Shown here piece by piece: positions 34,758 through 42,956 of a DNA stretch of 64,000 nt; positions within the stretch are counted from its first letter, which is position 1; each line of letters begins with the position of its first letter. The translations under genes were made by a program, and so were the position numbers. Under the pieces are notes generated by a model. It ran no database searches. It had not been told where the DNA came from and worked only from the letters and a program-made list of their open reading frames with translations. The stretch is from Brevibacillus centrosporus (GTDB lineage: Bacteria > Bacillota > Bacilli > Brevibacillales > Brevibacillaceae), in NCBI RefSeq assembly GCF_003710815.1, contig NZ_RHHP01000007.1:1-64000 (forward strand). Direction: 5' to 3'.

Positions 34758-35558
34758 TTGAATATTCTCGTGACCAATGATGATGGCATTTTTTCGGCAG
34801 GTGTTCTCAGTCTAGCGAAGTCGCTGCAGCCCTTTGGCAATGTTTATGTTGTCTGCCCGGACCAGGAACGCAGTGCGATCAGCCACGCCATTACGCTGAA
34901 ATCGCCTATAAAGGCAAACAAAGTTAACTTTTTCGATACATCGATCGAAGCATGGGCGGTCAATGGAACGCCAGCGGATTGTGTAAAGATGGCGATCGAG
35001 GTCATTCTCAGGGAGAAGCCGGATGTCGTCGTCTCCGGCATAAACCGTGGTCCTAATCTGGGGAGGGACGTGTTTTACTCAGGTACGATCTCAGCAGCGA
35101 TTGAAGGCGCGATGTACCAGATTCCGTCCATCGCTGTCTCACTCGCCACCTTAAAGCCAAACGCCTCTTTTTCCATCGTGGAGCCACTTGCCTATGAAGT
35201 GTTTGAAACGCTGTTTAGCCACAAGCTCAGCGCAGAGGCGGTTCTCAATATCAACCTGCCCTATCTGTCAAAGGAGATGGTGAAGGGCGTAGCTGCAGTA
35301 CCGCTGGCTATGGATGTGCTGCGCTACCAGTATGTCGGGATGAACGATCCGCAGGGCTATCTCTGCTACTGGCTGTCCGACAATCTGGGTGAGCTGTACT
35401 TCGAGGATGAGGAGTCCGACTATTTCAAGCTGCGGGATGGTTTCATCACAGTTACTCCGCTTCAGCTGAACATGACCAACATCGCCATGAAGACCAAGAT
35501 CAGCAAATGGTTTCAGGGAGTCAAGCAAAGTGCGCTATCCGCATCCACTCATGATTAG
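34758..35558 (+). CDS. surE: SurE-type 5'/3'-nucleotidase
   Basis: Survival protein E family nucleotidase of 266 residues. The N-terminal motif NILVTNDDGIFSAG holds the two catalytic Asp, followed by VCPDQERSAISHAIT, VNGTPADCV and VVSGINRGPNLGRDVFYSGT, all intact. It removes phosphate from nucleoside monophosphates. TTG 34758 with AGGAGG upstream is the start. SurE normally sits near pcm or rpoS-linked genes in Gram-negatives; here it lies inside a transport/phosphoesterase operon, which is unusual. Confidence 0.93.
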   Translation: MNILVTNDDGIFSAGVLSLAKSLQPFGNVYVVCPDQERSAISHAITLKSPIKANKVNFFDTSIEAWAVNGTPADCVKMAIEVILREKPDVVVSGINRGPNLGRDVFYSGTISAAIEGAMYQIPSIAVSLATLKPNASFSIVEPLAYEVFETLFSHKLSAEAVLNINLPYLSKEMVKGVAAVPLAMDVLRYQYVGMNDPQGYLCYWLSDNLGELYFEDEESDYFKLRDGFITVTPLQLNMTNIAMKTKISKWFQGVKQSALSASTHD

Positions 35559-35570
35559 GAGGAATCAGAA

Positions 35571-36659
35571 ATGAAAAGTGTCACTCTTCGTAAATGGACC
35601 TTGTCTTTATTTGCAGCGATCTCGGTAGTGGGATTGGCTGCTTGCGGGAGCCAGTCTGCACCGGCCCCATCCGCTTCGACGCCTAGCACGACTCCGGCAG
35701 CTGCGCCTGCACCGGCACCAGCTACGACTGCGCCAAAAGTGGAAGGCACCTTGAGCTTCTATACCTCTCAGCCCGATACGGATGCAGCGGCATTGATTGA
35801 GGGCTTCACGAAAAAGTATCCGGATGTGAAGGTCGAGCTGTTCCGCTCCGGGACAGAGGAAGTGGTCAGTCGTTTGCAGGCAGAGGAGAAAGCTGGGCAA
35901 GTCAAGGCAGACGTGCTGCTGGTTGCAGACGCTCCGACATTTGCCAGCTTGAAAAAACAAGATCTGCTGCTGTCTTATTCTTCACCTGAGGCAGCCGACA
36001 TTCCAGCGGATTACAAGGATGCAGATGGGGCTTACACGGGGACGAAAGTGATGGCAACCGTTCTTGCGGTCAACAGCAATAAGGTCAAGACGATGCCAGA
36101 CAGCTGGAAGGTATTGACCAGCCCAGAGGCTTCCGGCAAAGCAATCATGCCAAGTCCGCTCTACTCGGGAGCAGCGGCTTACAACGTAGGGGTGCTGACA
36201 CGCCAAGCTGATTTTGGCTGGGACTACATGCAAGGCTTGAAGACCAACGCCATGACGGTCATCAAAGGAAACGGCGCGGTACTCAAGAGCGTAGCAGGCG
36301 GAGAAAAGGATTACGGCATGATCGTCGATTATCTCGTTGCTCGTGCCAAAACGGAAGGGTCCCCAGTAGAAATGGTGTACCCGAGCGAAGGTGTACCCGT
36401 TATCACAGAGCCGATCGGAATTATGAAAGCCTCCCAGAACCAGGAAGCGGCAAAAGCGTTCGTCGATTTTGTCCTATCGGAGGATGGTCAAAAATTGGCG
36501 GCGAGTCTCGGCTATACGCCGATTCGCAAAGGAGTGGCGGCACCGGCAGGCTTGAAGTCCATCGAAGAGATCAAAGTGCTCTCCGCCAGCATCAATGAGC
36601 TGGAAGCGGCGAGAGAAGACGACAAAAAGAAATTTGGAGAGATGATGGGTGGCAAGTAA
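35571..36659 (+). CDS. ABC transporter substrate-binding lipoprotein (Fe3+/2-aminoethylphosphonate type)
   Basis: Binding protein of 362 residues in the FbpA/PhnS-like family 1 group. A lipoprotein signal ends at GLAACGS (Cys about 25). A linker of Pro/Ala/Thr repeats precedes the mature domain. Family features are LSFYTSQPDTDAAALIEGFTKKYPDVKVELFRSGTEEVVSRLQAE (in parts), which in ferric and phosphonate receptors precedes the ligand loop. The Tyr pair that binds Fe3+ in FbpA is not evident, so a phosphonate or phosphoester ligand is at least as likely as iron. The operon context with three phosphate-ester or sugar enzymes supports an organophosphorus ligand. Confidence 0.82.
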   Translation: MKSVTLRKWTLSLFAAISVVGLAACGSQSAPAPSASTPSTTPAAAPAPAPATTAPKVEGTLSFYTSQPDTDAAALIEGFTKKYPDVKVELFRSGTEEVVSRLQAEEKAGQVKADVLLVADAPTFASLKKQDLLLSYSSPEAADIPADYKDADGAYTGTKVMATVLAVNSNKVKTMPDSWKVLTSPEASGKAIMPSPLYSGAAAYNVGVLTRQADFGWDYMQGLKTNAMTVIKGNGAVLKSVAGGEKDYGMIVDYLVARAKTEGSPVEMVYPSEGVPVITEPIGIMKASQNQEAAKAFVDFVLSEDGQKLAASLGYTPIRKGVAAPAGLKSIEEIKVLSASINELEAAREDDKKKFGEMMGGK

Positions 36660-38397
36660 CCTGCAGACCGCGCTGACGGAGCGGGGGCAGCAGACGGACA
36701 AGGGGCGACGATGGGCCGCCCCCTGGTCCACGGAAAAGATGACGACGTGGCTTGTATTGGTGCCAGTCGCCTTCTTTTTTGTCTACCCGCTGTGGAAGCT
36801 GCTCGCTCTTTCTGTCGAGACGGAAACCGGATTCGGCTTGGCGTATTTCTCTGAGGTACTGAAAGATGTGCGGACATGGGATGCAGTTGGTCATACTGTC
36901 GCGGCGGCAGGAGCTTCGACGGTTATCGCGTTATTGCTTGGCGTTGGGCTGGCTTGGCTTTGCGCTTATACCGATATTCGGTTCAAAGGAGCGGTTCATC
37001 TCCTGGCGCTTTTGCCGCTGCTCATTCCTTCGTATGTAATGACGCTGGCTTGGACACAGATGGCCGGTCCGCAGGGGGTCCTGAACCGGGTGGCGAGCTG
37101 GCTTTCGGGAAGCCCGGTAGAGCTGTGGAGTGTCTACGGACTGGACGGAATCATTGTCGTGATGGGCTTGACCCACTATCCGCTGGTGTACATGCTGACA
37201 CTGTCCGTCCTGCATCGTATCCCCAAAGAGCTGGAGTGGGCCGCACGCTCTTCGGGAGCAGGGGCATACCTGATGTTTCGCAAGGTCACTCTGCCGCTAG
37301 CGCTGCCAGGAATAGCAGGAGGCGGCTTGCTCGCGTTTATCTCGGGCCTGGACAACTTCGGAATCCCGGCTTTTTTGGGAATACCCGAGAATGTGTCTGT
37401 ACTCAGTACATTCATTTACGAGCAGGTGATTGGATTTGGCCCGAGTGCGTTTGCGCGTGCATCGGTTTTGTCGATCCTGCTCGCCATTCTCGCGCTTGCC
37501 GGAACGGGACTGCAGTGGCTGATCGTCAGAAAAAGCAAGGTGGATCAGACCAGTGCAGCCGATAAATCAGTACGCGTGCCTTTGGGAAACAGACGCCCGG
37601 GAGCCGAGCTGGCTGTCTGGGGGTTTCTCCTGGTCACAAGTGTGCTGCCGCTATTGTCGATGGCTTCCACTGCTTTTCTCAAAGCGTACGGGTTGCCTTT
37701 TGTTTGGGAGAATCTGACGTGGAAGCACTTCGAGTTCGTCCTGCAAAATCATGCGGGAACACGGGCAGCCATCAGCAACAGTCTCATGCTTGCAGGGATG
37801 GCGGGTCTTTTCTGCCTGATCGCGGGTACGTGGTTCGCTCATTGGCGTATCCAGCGGCCCTCCTTTGCAGGTAAAGCGATGGAAGGAGCCATCGCGCTGC
37901 CCTATGCCCTGCCGGGAATGGTGCTGGGTCTGGCAATGATTTTGACGTGGATCGAGCCGATCCCGGGGTGGCAGCCGGGCTTGTACGGGACCGTGTGGCT
38001 TATTTTCCTCTCATATGTTATCCGATTTTTTATTCTGCAGGTAAAAAGCAGCACGGTGTCGATCATGCAGGTGGGCAAAGAAGTGGAGGAAGCCGCCAGA
38101 ATCAACGGGGCGCGTTATTGGACGAGTTGGCGCCGGGTGCTCCTGCCTCTCTATTCACCAGGGATGCTGACAGGGTTGTTTCTCGTCTTTTTGACTGCTT
38201 TTACCGAATTGACGATTTCCTCGCTGCTGTGGACGTCTGGCTCTGAAACGATTGGTGTGGTTATTTTCAGCTTTGAGCAGGCGGGTTCTACTACTCACAG
38301 TACGGCTTTGTCCACCCTGATCGTCGCAGCGATTTTGCTCGTACTTTCAGTGGGCAGCTGGTTGAAACAACTATGGCAACGGAGGATAGAAGAATGA
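36649..38397 (+). CDS. ABC transporter permease (double-length, FbpB/PhnU type)
   Basis: Permease of 582 residues, a fusion of two membrane domains as is usual for the iron/thiamine/phosphonate group. About 12 hydrophobic helices are visible, with EAA loops near LEWAARSSGAGAYLMFRKVTLPLALPG and VEEAARINGARYWTSWRRVLLPL. GTG 36649 overlaps the end of the binding-protein gene by 11 bp. It supplies the channel for the same transporter as the flanking genes. Confidence 0.9.
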   Translation: MASNLQTALTERGQQTDKGRRWAAPWSTEKMTTWLVLVPVAFFFVYPLWKLLALSVETETGFGLAYFSEVLKDVRTWDAVGHTVAAAGASTVIALLLGVGLAWLCAYTDIRFKGAVHLLALLPLLIPSYVMTLAWTQMAGPQGVLNRVASWLSGSPVELWSVYGLDGIIVVMGLTHYPLVYMLTLSVLHRIPKELEWAARSSGAGAYLMFRKVTLPLALPGIAGGGLLAFISGLDNFGIPAFLGIPENVSVLSTFIYEQVIGFGPSAFARASVLSILLAILALAGTGLQWLIVRKSKVDQTSAADKSVRVPLGNRRPGAELAVWGFLLVTSVLPLLSMASTAFLKAYGLPFVWENLTWKHFEFVLQNHAGTRAAISNSLMLAGMAGLFCLIAGTWFAHWRIQRPSFAGKAMEGAIALPYALPGMVLGLAMILTWIEPIPGWQPGLYGTVWLIFLSYVIRFFILQVKSSTVSIMQVGKEVEEAARINGARYWTSWRRVLLPLYSPGMLTGLFLVFLTAFTELTISSLLWTSGSETIGVVIFSFEQAGSTTHSTALSTLIVAAILLVLSVGSWLKQLWQRRIEE

Positions 38398-39446
38398 ACA
38401 GTGCGATGGCGATTGGCGTTTCCAAAGAGTTTGGCAATGTCACAGCTCTAAACCATATCGATCTGTCTGTAGGACGAGGGGAGTTTGTAGCGCTGCTCGG
38501 ACCAAGCGGGTGCGGAAAGACGACCTTGCTGCGGCTGCTGGCAGGATTCGAGACGCCGACAGATGGGGAGATCTGGATCAATCAGGAGCGGGTCGCGGAT
38601 AAAACGAGGATGATTCCCCCTGAGGCGAGGCGTATTGGCATGGTGTTTCAGTCCTTTGCCTTGTGGCCGCACATGACGGTTTATGAGAATGTGGCGTTCC
38701 CGTTGCAATATCAGCAGCATGTCCCAGCGGATTACCGGGACAATCCGCGCCAACGAGTAGCGAACATGCTGGAGATGGTCGGACTGGCGGGGATGGAAAA
38801 CCGTTACCCGAGCCAGCTTTCAGGAGGCCAAAAGCAGCGGGTAGCATTGGCACGCGCCATCGTTTTCAACCCCAACCTGCTGCTCATGGACGAGCCGCTG
38901 AGCAGTCTGGACGCGGAGCTTCGCATGCAAATGCGCAAGGAAATCCAGCATATTCACCGTGAGCTCGGGACCGCTATCATCTACGTCACGCACGATCAGT
39001 CTGAAGCCTTGGGTATGGCGGATCGGATTGTTATGATGCGAGGGGGACAAATCGAACAGGCAGGGACTCCCCATGCCATCTACTACGAGCCGCAGTCTCC
39101 CTTTGTCGCCAAGTTCGTCGGTCGCTCCAACTTCCTGCAGGGGAATTGGGCAGACGCTAGGACGTTCATGCTGGCAAACGGTGAGGGAACCATACCAATC
39201 CATGTCTCGCGCGACTGCTCTGCATTTCACGCGCATCAAGTGCTACCGGTGCGTCCCGATCAGCTCAAGCTGCGTCCGTGGGAAGTGGGGTCAGGCGGTG
39301 TTCTGGGCACGGTCCGGCACGCTCAGTTTCAGGGGAGAGAATGGCTGTATTCCATCCGTGTAGGAGAGGAAGAGTGGGAGGTCGTTACGGATACCCGCGA
39401 GCCGTTTGGGTATGACCAGCAGGTGGAAGTAGAGGTATGCGTGTAG
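38394..39446 (+). CDS. ABC transporter ATPase (FbpC/PotA/PhnT type)
   Basis: ATPase of 350 residues with Walker [10 protein letters not shown], signature [15 protein letters not shown], Walker [15 protein letters not shown] and H-loop [11 protein letters not shown]-terminal TOBE-like regulatory extension (from about 240) is typical of the group. ATG 38394 overlaps the permease stop (ATGA) and has GGAGGA upstream; ATG 38373 is an alternative. It is the last intact gene of the operon. Confidence 0.92.
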   Translation: MNSAMAIGVSKEFGNVTALNHIDLSVGRGEFVALLGPSGCGKTTLLRLLAGFETPTDGEIWINQERVADKTRMIPPEARRIGMVFQSFALWPHMTVYENVAFPLQYQQHVPADYRDNPRQRVANMLEMVGLAGMENRYPSQLSGGQKQRVALARAIVFNPNLLLMDEPLSSLDAELRMQMRKEIQHIHRELGTAIIYVTHDQSEALGMADRIVMMRGGQIEQAGTPHAIYYEPQSPFVAKFVGRSNFLQGNWADARTFMLANGEGTIPIHVSRDCSAFHAHQVLPVRPDQLKLRPWEVGSGGVLGTVRHAQFQGREWLYSIRVGEEEWEVVTDTREPFGYDQQVEVEVCV

Positions 39447-39671
39447 GGGATGCATTCCATTCGTTTGTCCATACGCTCAGCAACGGAAAGGAACCAGCTT
39501 TTCTCGAGGCAAAGACAGCCGCGTTTTCACTGACATCAGGCTGGCGGGGCGCACGACACGCTGAGGCAGAGCTTTGTCAGCGTATACAAGCGACTAGGCG
39601 CCAATCACGTGATCCTCAGCTTGCCCGAGCAAGATTCGGCCAAGTGGCTTGCGGTACAGATCGGCAGCTAG
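39437..39671 (+). pseudogene. Probable decayed ORF at the operon end
   Basis: The ATG at 39437 overlaps the ATPase stop and opens a frame of about 35 plausible residues. Protein-like sequence then continues in a different frame from about 39534 to TAG 39671 (GAHDTLRQSFVSVYKRLG, then NHVILSLPEQDSAKWL). A single frameshift near 39540 would join the two parts into an about 78-residue product. I do not recognise the family. It could be a remnant or a sequencing-level frameshift. Confidence 0.35.
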
Positions 39672-39690
39672 AAATCTAGAATGAAAGAAG

Positions 39691-39732
39691 GAAAAGGCTC
39701 CGTCTCTCTCATTAGACGGAGCCTTGTTTTAT
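39691..39732. terminator. Bidirectional terminator
   Basis: AAGGCTCCGTCT (39694-39705) and AGACGGAGCCTT (39714-39725) form a perfect 12-bp stem. It serves the ABC operon and the convergent DUF2294 gene. Confidence 0.88.
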
Positions 39733-39756
39733 GTAATTCGTTTTTGCCAAATGGAC

Positions 39757-40125
39757 TCAGACCAGTATTTTCTCAAGTTCCTTGTCCAACACGTACACCT
39801 CGATGCGCTCGCCCATTTTGGTGCTAATATCGCTGTGGCTGGAAAGTACCTTGCACCCCGTATGCTTCTCCACGATCGCCTCCGATTCCTCGCTGTACAT
39901 CTCCCGCAAGACCTCGCGCATTTCTTTCACAATACGACGGCCCTTTTCGTGACTGGAGAGGTGCTTCTCTTCGACCGTGAGTACACCTTTAAACCGCGCG
40001 ATGACCATATCTCCCACAATATAGGTCTTGGCTTCCTGGGGGCCTCGTCCAATCAATTCCCGCTGAAACTTGATGAAGGCTTCGCTGATCTCGGCCTCCA
40101 GCTTCTTTTTGTTAGAGATGGCCAA
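39757..40125 (-). CDS. DUF2294-family protein
   Basis: Conserved protein of 122 residues of the DUF2294 family, common in Bacilli. The start is TTG at 40125 with GGGAGGA seven bases upstream. Family pattern: ISEAFIKFQRELIGRGPQEAKTYIVGDMVIARFKGVLTVEEKHLSSHEKG (in parts), then REMYSEESEAIVEKHTGCKV and an end rich in V/L/I. It is soluble with one Cys. The function is unknown; family members are often expressed under stress. Confidence 0.85.
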   Translation of the reverse strand: MAISNKKKLEAEISEAFIKFQRELIGRGPQEAKTYIVGDMVIARFKGVLTVEEKHLSSHEKGRRIVKEMREVLREMYSEESEAIVEKHTGCKVLSSHSDISTKMGERIEVYVLDKELEKILV

Positions 40126-40280
40126 GTGCCATTCCTCCCGTAGTTATCATTGTGCCTTATATTACTCAGGGGTCCGATAGCTGTCAACCGGAACCTATGG
40201 CAAGACTCCCACCTGCATAAATTGGCTGTTTTGGAAAAGGGTATAACTAGAAGAGTGGCAGACCAATGGAGAGATTCTGA

Positions 40281-40373
40281 ATGAAAACGGACCAAAAGAT
40301 GTTAGCAGATGAACTCGAAGCTACGATCCGATCGATTCAGCGCAGACATTTGAAAAAGCAAGAGAAACCTTGA
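40281..40373 (+). CDS. Small basic protein (30 aa)
   Basis: ATG 40281 behind GGAGAG opens a 30-codon frame. The product looks helical and basic toward the end (ATIRSIQRRHLKKQEKP). A TATAAC at 40242 with poor -35 lies upstream. I do not recognise it; small basic proteins of this kind occur widely in Bacilli, and support is limited to the ribosome site and composition. Confidence 0.4.
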   Translation: MKTDQKMLADELEATIRSIQRRHLKKQEKP

Positions 40374-40403
40374 AATAACATGAGCGCATGAGGCTTGTTG
40401 ACG

Positions 40404-40417
40404 TTAAAACGCTTACA
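40404..40417 (+). promoter_or_regulatory. cre-like (CcpA) site
   Basis: TTAAAACGCTTACA matches the CcpA consensus TGWAANCGNTNWCA at all fixed positions but one. It lies about 47 bp upstream of the kdp -35 box. Confidence 0.4.
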
Positions 40418-40421
40418 TCAA

Positions 40422-40441
40422 TAAAGAATCCGTAAATCGTT
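40422..40441 (+). repeat. 20-bp motif shared with 32978-32997
   Basis: 18 of 20 bases match the copy upstream of the PHP/SurE operon. It ends 22 bp before the kdp -35. Confidence 0.4.
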
Positions 40442-40463
40442 CGAAACAGGCAGATACAGGACA

Positions 40464-40492
40464 TTAACATTCAGTTATGCCGGACGTATAAT
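40464..40492 (+). promoter_or_regulatory. Strong promoter of the kdp operon
   Basis: TTAACA (40464-40469) and a perfect TATAAT (40487-40492), 17 bp apart. Transcription starts just before the riboswitch. Confidence 0.8.
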
Positions 40493-40507
40493 GAGACTCG
40501 TAACCAA

Positions 40508-40690
40508 CAATTGCAAATTCTGGCCAAATCCCGAGGCATTCGGGAACGGAGGACCCAATCAGTAGGGGTTAATCCCACATTCTTGTGGGAGGGATGAGAA
40601 ACTCTTTCGCCATCCTACCCGTCAGCTAACTTCGTCGGCTAAAGCGAGGGAGGTCATAAAGACCGCCTATTCGAGGAGGCCTTTTTTGTT
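40508..40690 (+). ncRNA. ydaO/yuaA-type c-di-AMP riboswitch
   Basis: The leader carries the conserved core of the ydaO class: CGGAGGACCCA, GGGGTTAATCCC, a variable GTGGGA hairpin, the CGCCATCC segment and CCCGTCAGCTAAC followed by AGCGAGGGAGGTC. A GC hairpin and CTTTTTT (40681-40687) follow as the expression platform. The class senses c-di-AMP and normally terminates transcription when the nucleotide is high, and it often precedes potassium uptake genes. Here it precedes kdp. Confidence 0.88.
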
Positions 40691-40753
40691 GCCATATTGG
40701 CAGGAGAGAAGAGTTTTGCTCGAAACATTCTGCAGGTCTTTTTGTTTTGCCTC

Positions 40754-40940
40754 AAAAAAGAATAAGCCGTATTGAAGAAAAAGGAAACGGGAGACAAAAC
40801 GCAAAGATGGCAAACCACTGCCAGCTGGGCGTTCGGTAGACCAATGAGTACTTTTTCTCCGAGGAAAGATCGTTAAGGCCGCGTGATGCAAACGAGAGCG
40901 TTCGTTTGTTTCGCCTGCCCTGCCACTGCATGGCGATCTA
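40754..40940 (+). other. Long structured-looking leader before kdpF
   Basis: Nested pairings are possible: CGGGAGA (40788-40794) with TCTCCG (40856-40861), AACGC (40798-40802) with GCGTT (40829-40833), and TGGCA (40808-40812) with TGCCA (40819-40823). A further perfect hairpin CAAACGA/TCGTTTG lies at 40889-40908. No gene fits this interval. It may be a second RNA element or simply spacer. Confidence 0.35.
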
Positions 40941-41012
40941 TCGGGGAAATGGTAAGCATTGGTCTATTTTATTGCCGCTTTCGTACAAGAATCGAAGAAG
41001 GAGGGGGAAGAA

Positions 41013-41120
41013 ATGGACGTAGTTTCCATATTGCTCTTGGCGCTTTCATTTGGTGTATTTTTCGGATTTATCCAATTTTGTGACGCCGTGGTGAGAGAAC
41101 AGGGAGGGAAGGAAAAATGA
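41013..41120 (+). CDS. Kdp-associated single-helix microprotein (35 aa)
   Basis: ATG 41013 follows GAAGGAGGGGG. The 35-residue product has one hydrophobic helix (VSILLLALSFGVFFGFIQF) followed by CDAVVREQGGKEK. Its stop overlaps the kdpF start as ATGA, so translation is coupled. Many bacterial kdp operons have a similar unannotated peptide with a helix followed by a short Cys-containing tail; I recall this pattern but cannot verify it here. It is probably a Kdp complex accessory. Confidence 0.7.
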   Translation: MDVVSILLLALSFGVFFGFIQFCDAVVREQGGKEK

Positions 41121-41194
41121 TCTTGTTGCTGTTGATTATGGCGGCGCTGGCCTTGTATTTGTGCCATGCCTTGATCTATCCGGAAAAATACTAA
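41117..41194 (+). CDS. kdpF: KdpF, small subunit of the K+-transporting ATPase
   Basis: Peptide of 25 residues made almost entirely of one membrane helix and ending in YPEKY, the typical C-terminus of KdpF. It stabilises the KdpABC complex. It starts within the stop of the upstream microprotein and is followed after 44 bp by kdpA. Confidence 0.92.
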   Translation: MILLLLIMAALALYLCHALIYPEKY

Positions 41195-41238
41195 AATAGT
41201 CTGATTGATTTTAACCAGGGACTTAAGGAGGAACTGTC

Positions 41239-42912
41239 GTGGATTTTCTGCAAATAGCGTTGGTTTTGGTCGTACTGCTCGTGCTGGCCATACCGATGGG
41301 GCGATATTTGTCTCGGGCATTCGCGTTGGAAGAGACTCGGTTGGATCGCTTTTTTGGCGGAGCGGAACGACTGATTTACAAGTTGTGCGGCATACGACTG
41401 GCCGATATGAGCTGGAAGCAGTACGCCGTGGCTGTATTGGTAAGCAACATTACGATGGTCGCGATTGCCTACCTCATACTGCGACTGCAAGGTGTACTGC
41501 CAGCAAACCCCAGTGGGATTGCCGCGATGGAGCCGCTGCTGTCGTTTAACACCGCTGTCAGCTTTTTGACTAATACCAACCTGCAGCACTATAGCGGAGA
41601 GAGCGGGCTGTCTTATCTGTCTCAAATGATTGTCATTATTTATCTGATGTTTACCACTCCTGCGACAGGCATTGCGGTTGTCATGGCATTCATGCGTGGG
41701 CTGACAGGCAAGCGCAGCATCGGGAACTACTACGTCGACCTGATCCGGGCACATACACGGGTACTGATCCCGCTTTCGATCATCGTTACACTGCTGCTTG
41801 TCGCACAAGGGGTTCCACAAACGATGGAACCGACGGCGACCGCTACTACCATTACGGGAGCAGAGCAGCAAATTGCTCGAGGCCCTGTCGCTTCTCTTGT
41901 TTCTATCAAGCATTTGGGTACAAACGGCGGCGGATTTTTCGGAGTCAACTCGTCACATCCGTTTGAAAACCCGACTCCGCTATCGAACTTATTGGAAATT
42001 CTCTCGATGTTTCTCATTCCGGCATCGCTGCCCTTTACCTTTGGATTCATGGCGAAAAGCCGCAAGCAGGGCTGGATCATTTTTGGTGCCATGGGAGTTA
42101 TGTTCCTCGCATTTTTACTTCTGGCGTACTTTAACGAAGTGAACGGCAACCCGGCATTGGAGCGAGCGGGCCTGTCCCAGACAATGGGCAGCATGGAAGG
42201 GAAAGAAGTTCGCTTTGGAATAGCGCAGACGGCTTTGTTTACGGCAGTCACGACGGCGGCCACTACCGGGACAGTCAACATCATGCACGATACGTTGACA
42301 CCTCTTGGTGGACTGGTGCCATTAGGTGAAATGATGCTCAACTGCGTCTTTGGCGGTGACGGGGTAGGAACGATCAACATCCTCATGTACGCGATCCTAG
42401 CTGTGTTTATCGCAGGCCTGATGGTCGGTCGCACACCGGAATTTTTGGGACGAAAAATTGAAGGCAGAGAAATGAAGCTGATCGCAATCGCGATTCTGGT
42501 GCACCCTTTGATCATCTTGGCACCTACGGCTATTGCCTTGGCGACGGACATGGGCAGCGCCGGGATATCGAACCCTGGCTTCCATGGCATTTCGCAAGCG
42601 CTCTATGAATTTACTTCATCTGCTGCCAACAATGGCTCCGGGTTTGAAGGACTGGGAGACAACACGCCGTTCTGGAATATTTCAACAGGTCTGGTCATGC
42701 TGTTCGGTCGGTACATCTCGATCATTGCCATGCTGGCTGTAGCAGGTTCCTTGATTGCCAAAACGCCTGTACCGGAAACGATGGGGACATTGCAGACGGA
42801 CAATAACGTCTTCCTGGTGATTCTAATTGCTACTGTCGTCATCGTGGGCGCACTGACTTTCTTGCCGGTACTGGCTTTGGGACCGATCGCGGAATGGCTG
42901 ACCATCCGATAG
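41239..42912 (+). CDS. kdpA: K+-transporting ATPase channel-like subunit
   Basis: Potassium channel-like subunit of 557 residues, the normal length. It has the four pore loops of the SKT superfamily, including [37 protein letters not shown] and [17 protein letters not shown]. It captures K+ with high affinity and passes it to KdpB. GTG 41239 lies behind AAGGAGGA. Confidence 0.96.
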   Translation: MDFLQIALVLVVLLVLAIPMGRYLSRAFALEETRLDRFFGGAERLIYKLCGIRLADMSWKQYAVAVLVSNITMVAIAYLILRLQGVLPANPSGIAAMEPLLSFNTAVSFLTNTNLQHYSGESGLSYLSQMIVIIYLMFTTPATGIAVVMAFMRGLTGKRSIGNYYVDLIRAHTRVLIPLSIIVTLLLVAQGVPQTMEPTATATTITGAEQQIARGPVASLVSIKHLGTNGGGFFGVNSSHPFENPTPLSNLLEILSMFLIPASLPFTFGFMAKSRKQGWIIFGAMGVMFLAFLLLAYFNEVNGNPALERAGLSQTMGSMEGKEVRFGIAQTALFTAVTTAATTGTVNIMHDTLTPLGGLVPLGEMMLNCVFGGDGVGTINILMYAILAVFIAGLMVGRTPEFLGRKIEGREMKLIAIAILVHPLIILAPTAIALATDMGSAGISNPGFHGISQALYEFTSSAANNGSGFEGLGDNTPFWNISTGLVMLFGRYISIIAMLAVAGSLIAKTPVPETMGTLQTDNNVFLVILIATVVIVGALTFLPVLALGPIAEWLTIR

Positions 42913-42956
42913 AAGGCAAACGGATTAAAAATTATAGAAGCAAAGGAGATTTTACG

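Noticed and set aside
40809..40816. GGCAAACC motif, suggestive of a c-di-GMP-I (GEMM) riboswitch
   Set aside because: The second conserved half (ACGCAAAG) appears before rather than after it and the tetraloop helix is missing, so the order does not fit the class.
40883..41083. 66-codon frame overlapping the microprotein
   Set aside because: No ribosome site; it overlaps the better-supported 35-residue gene in another frame.
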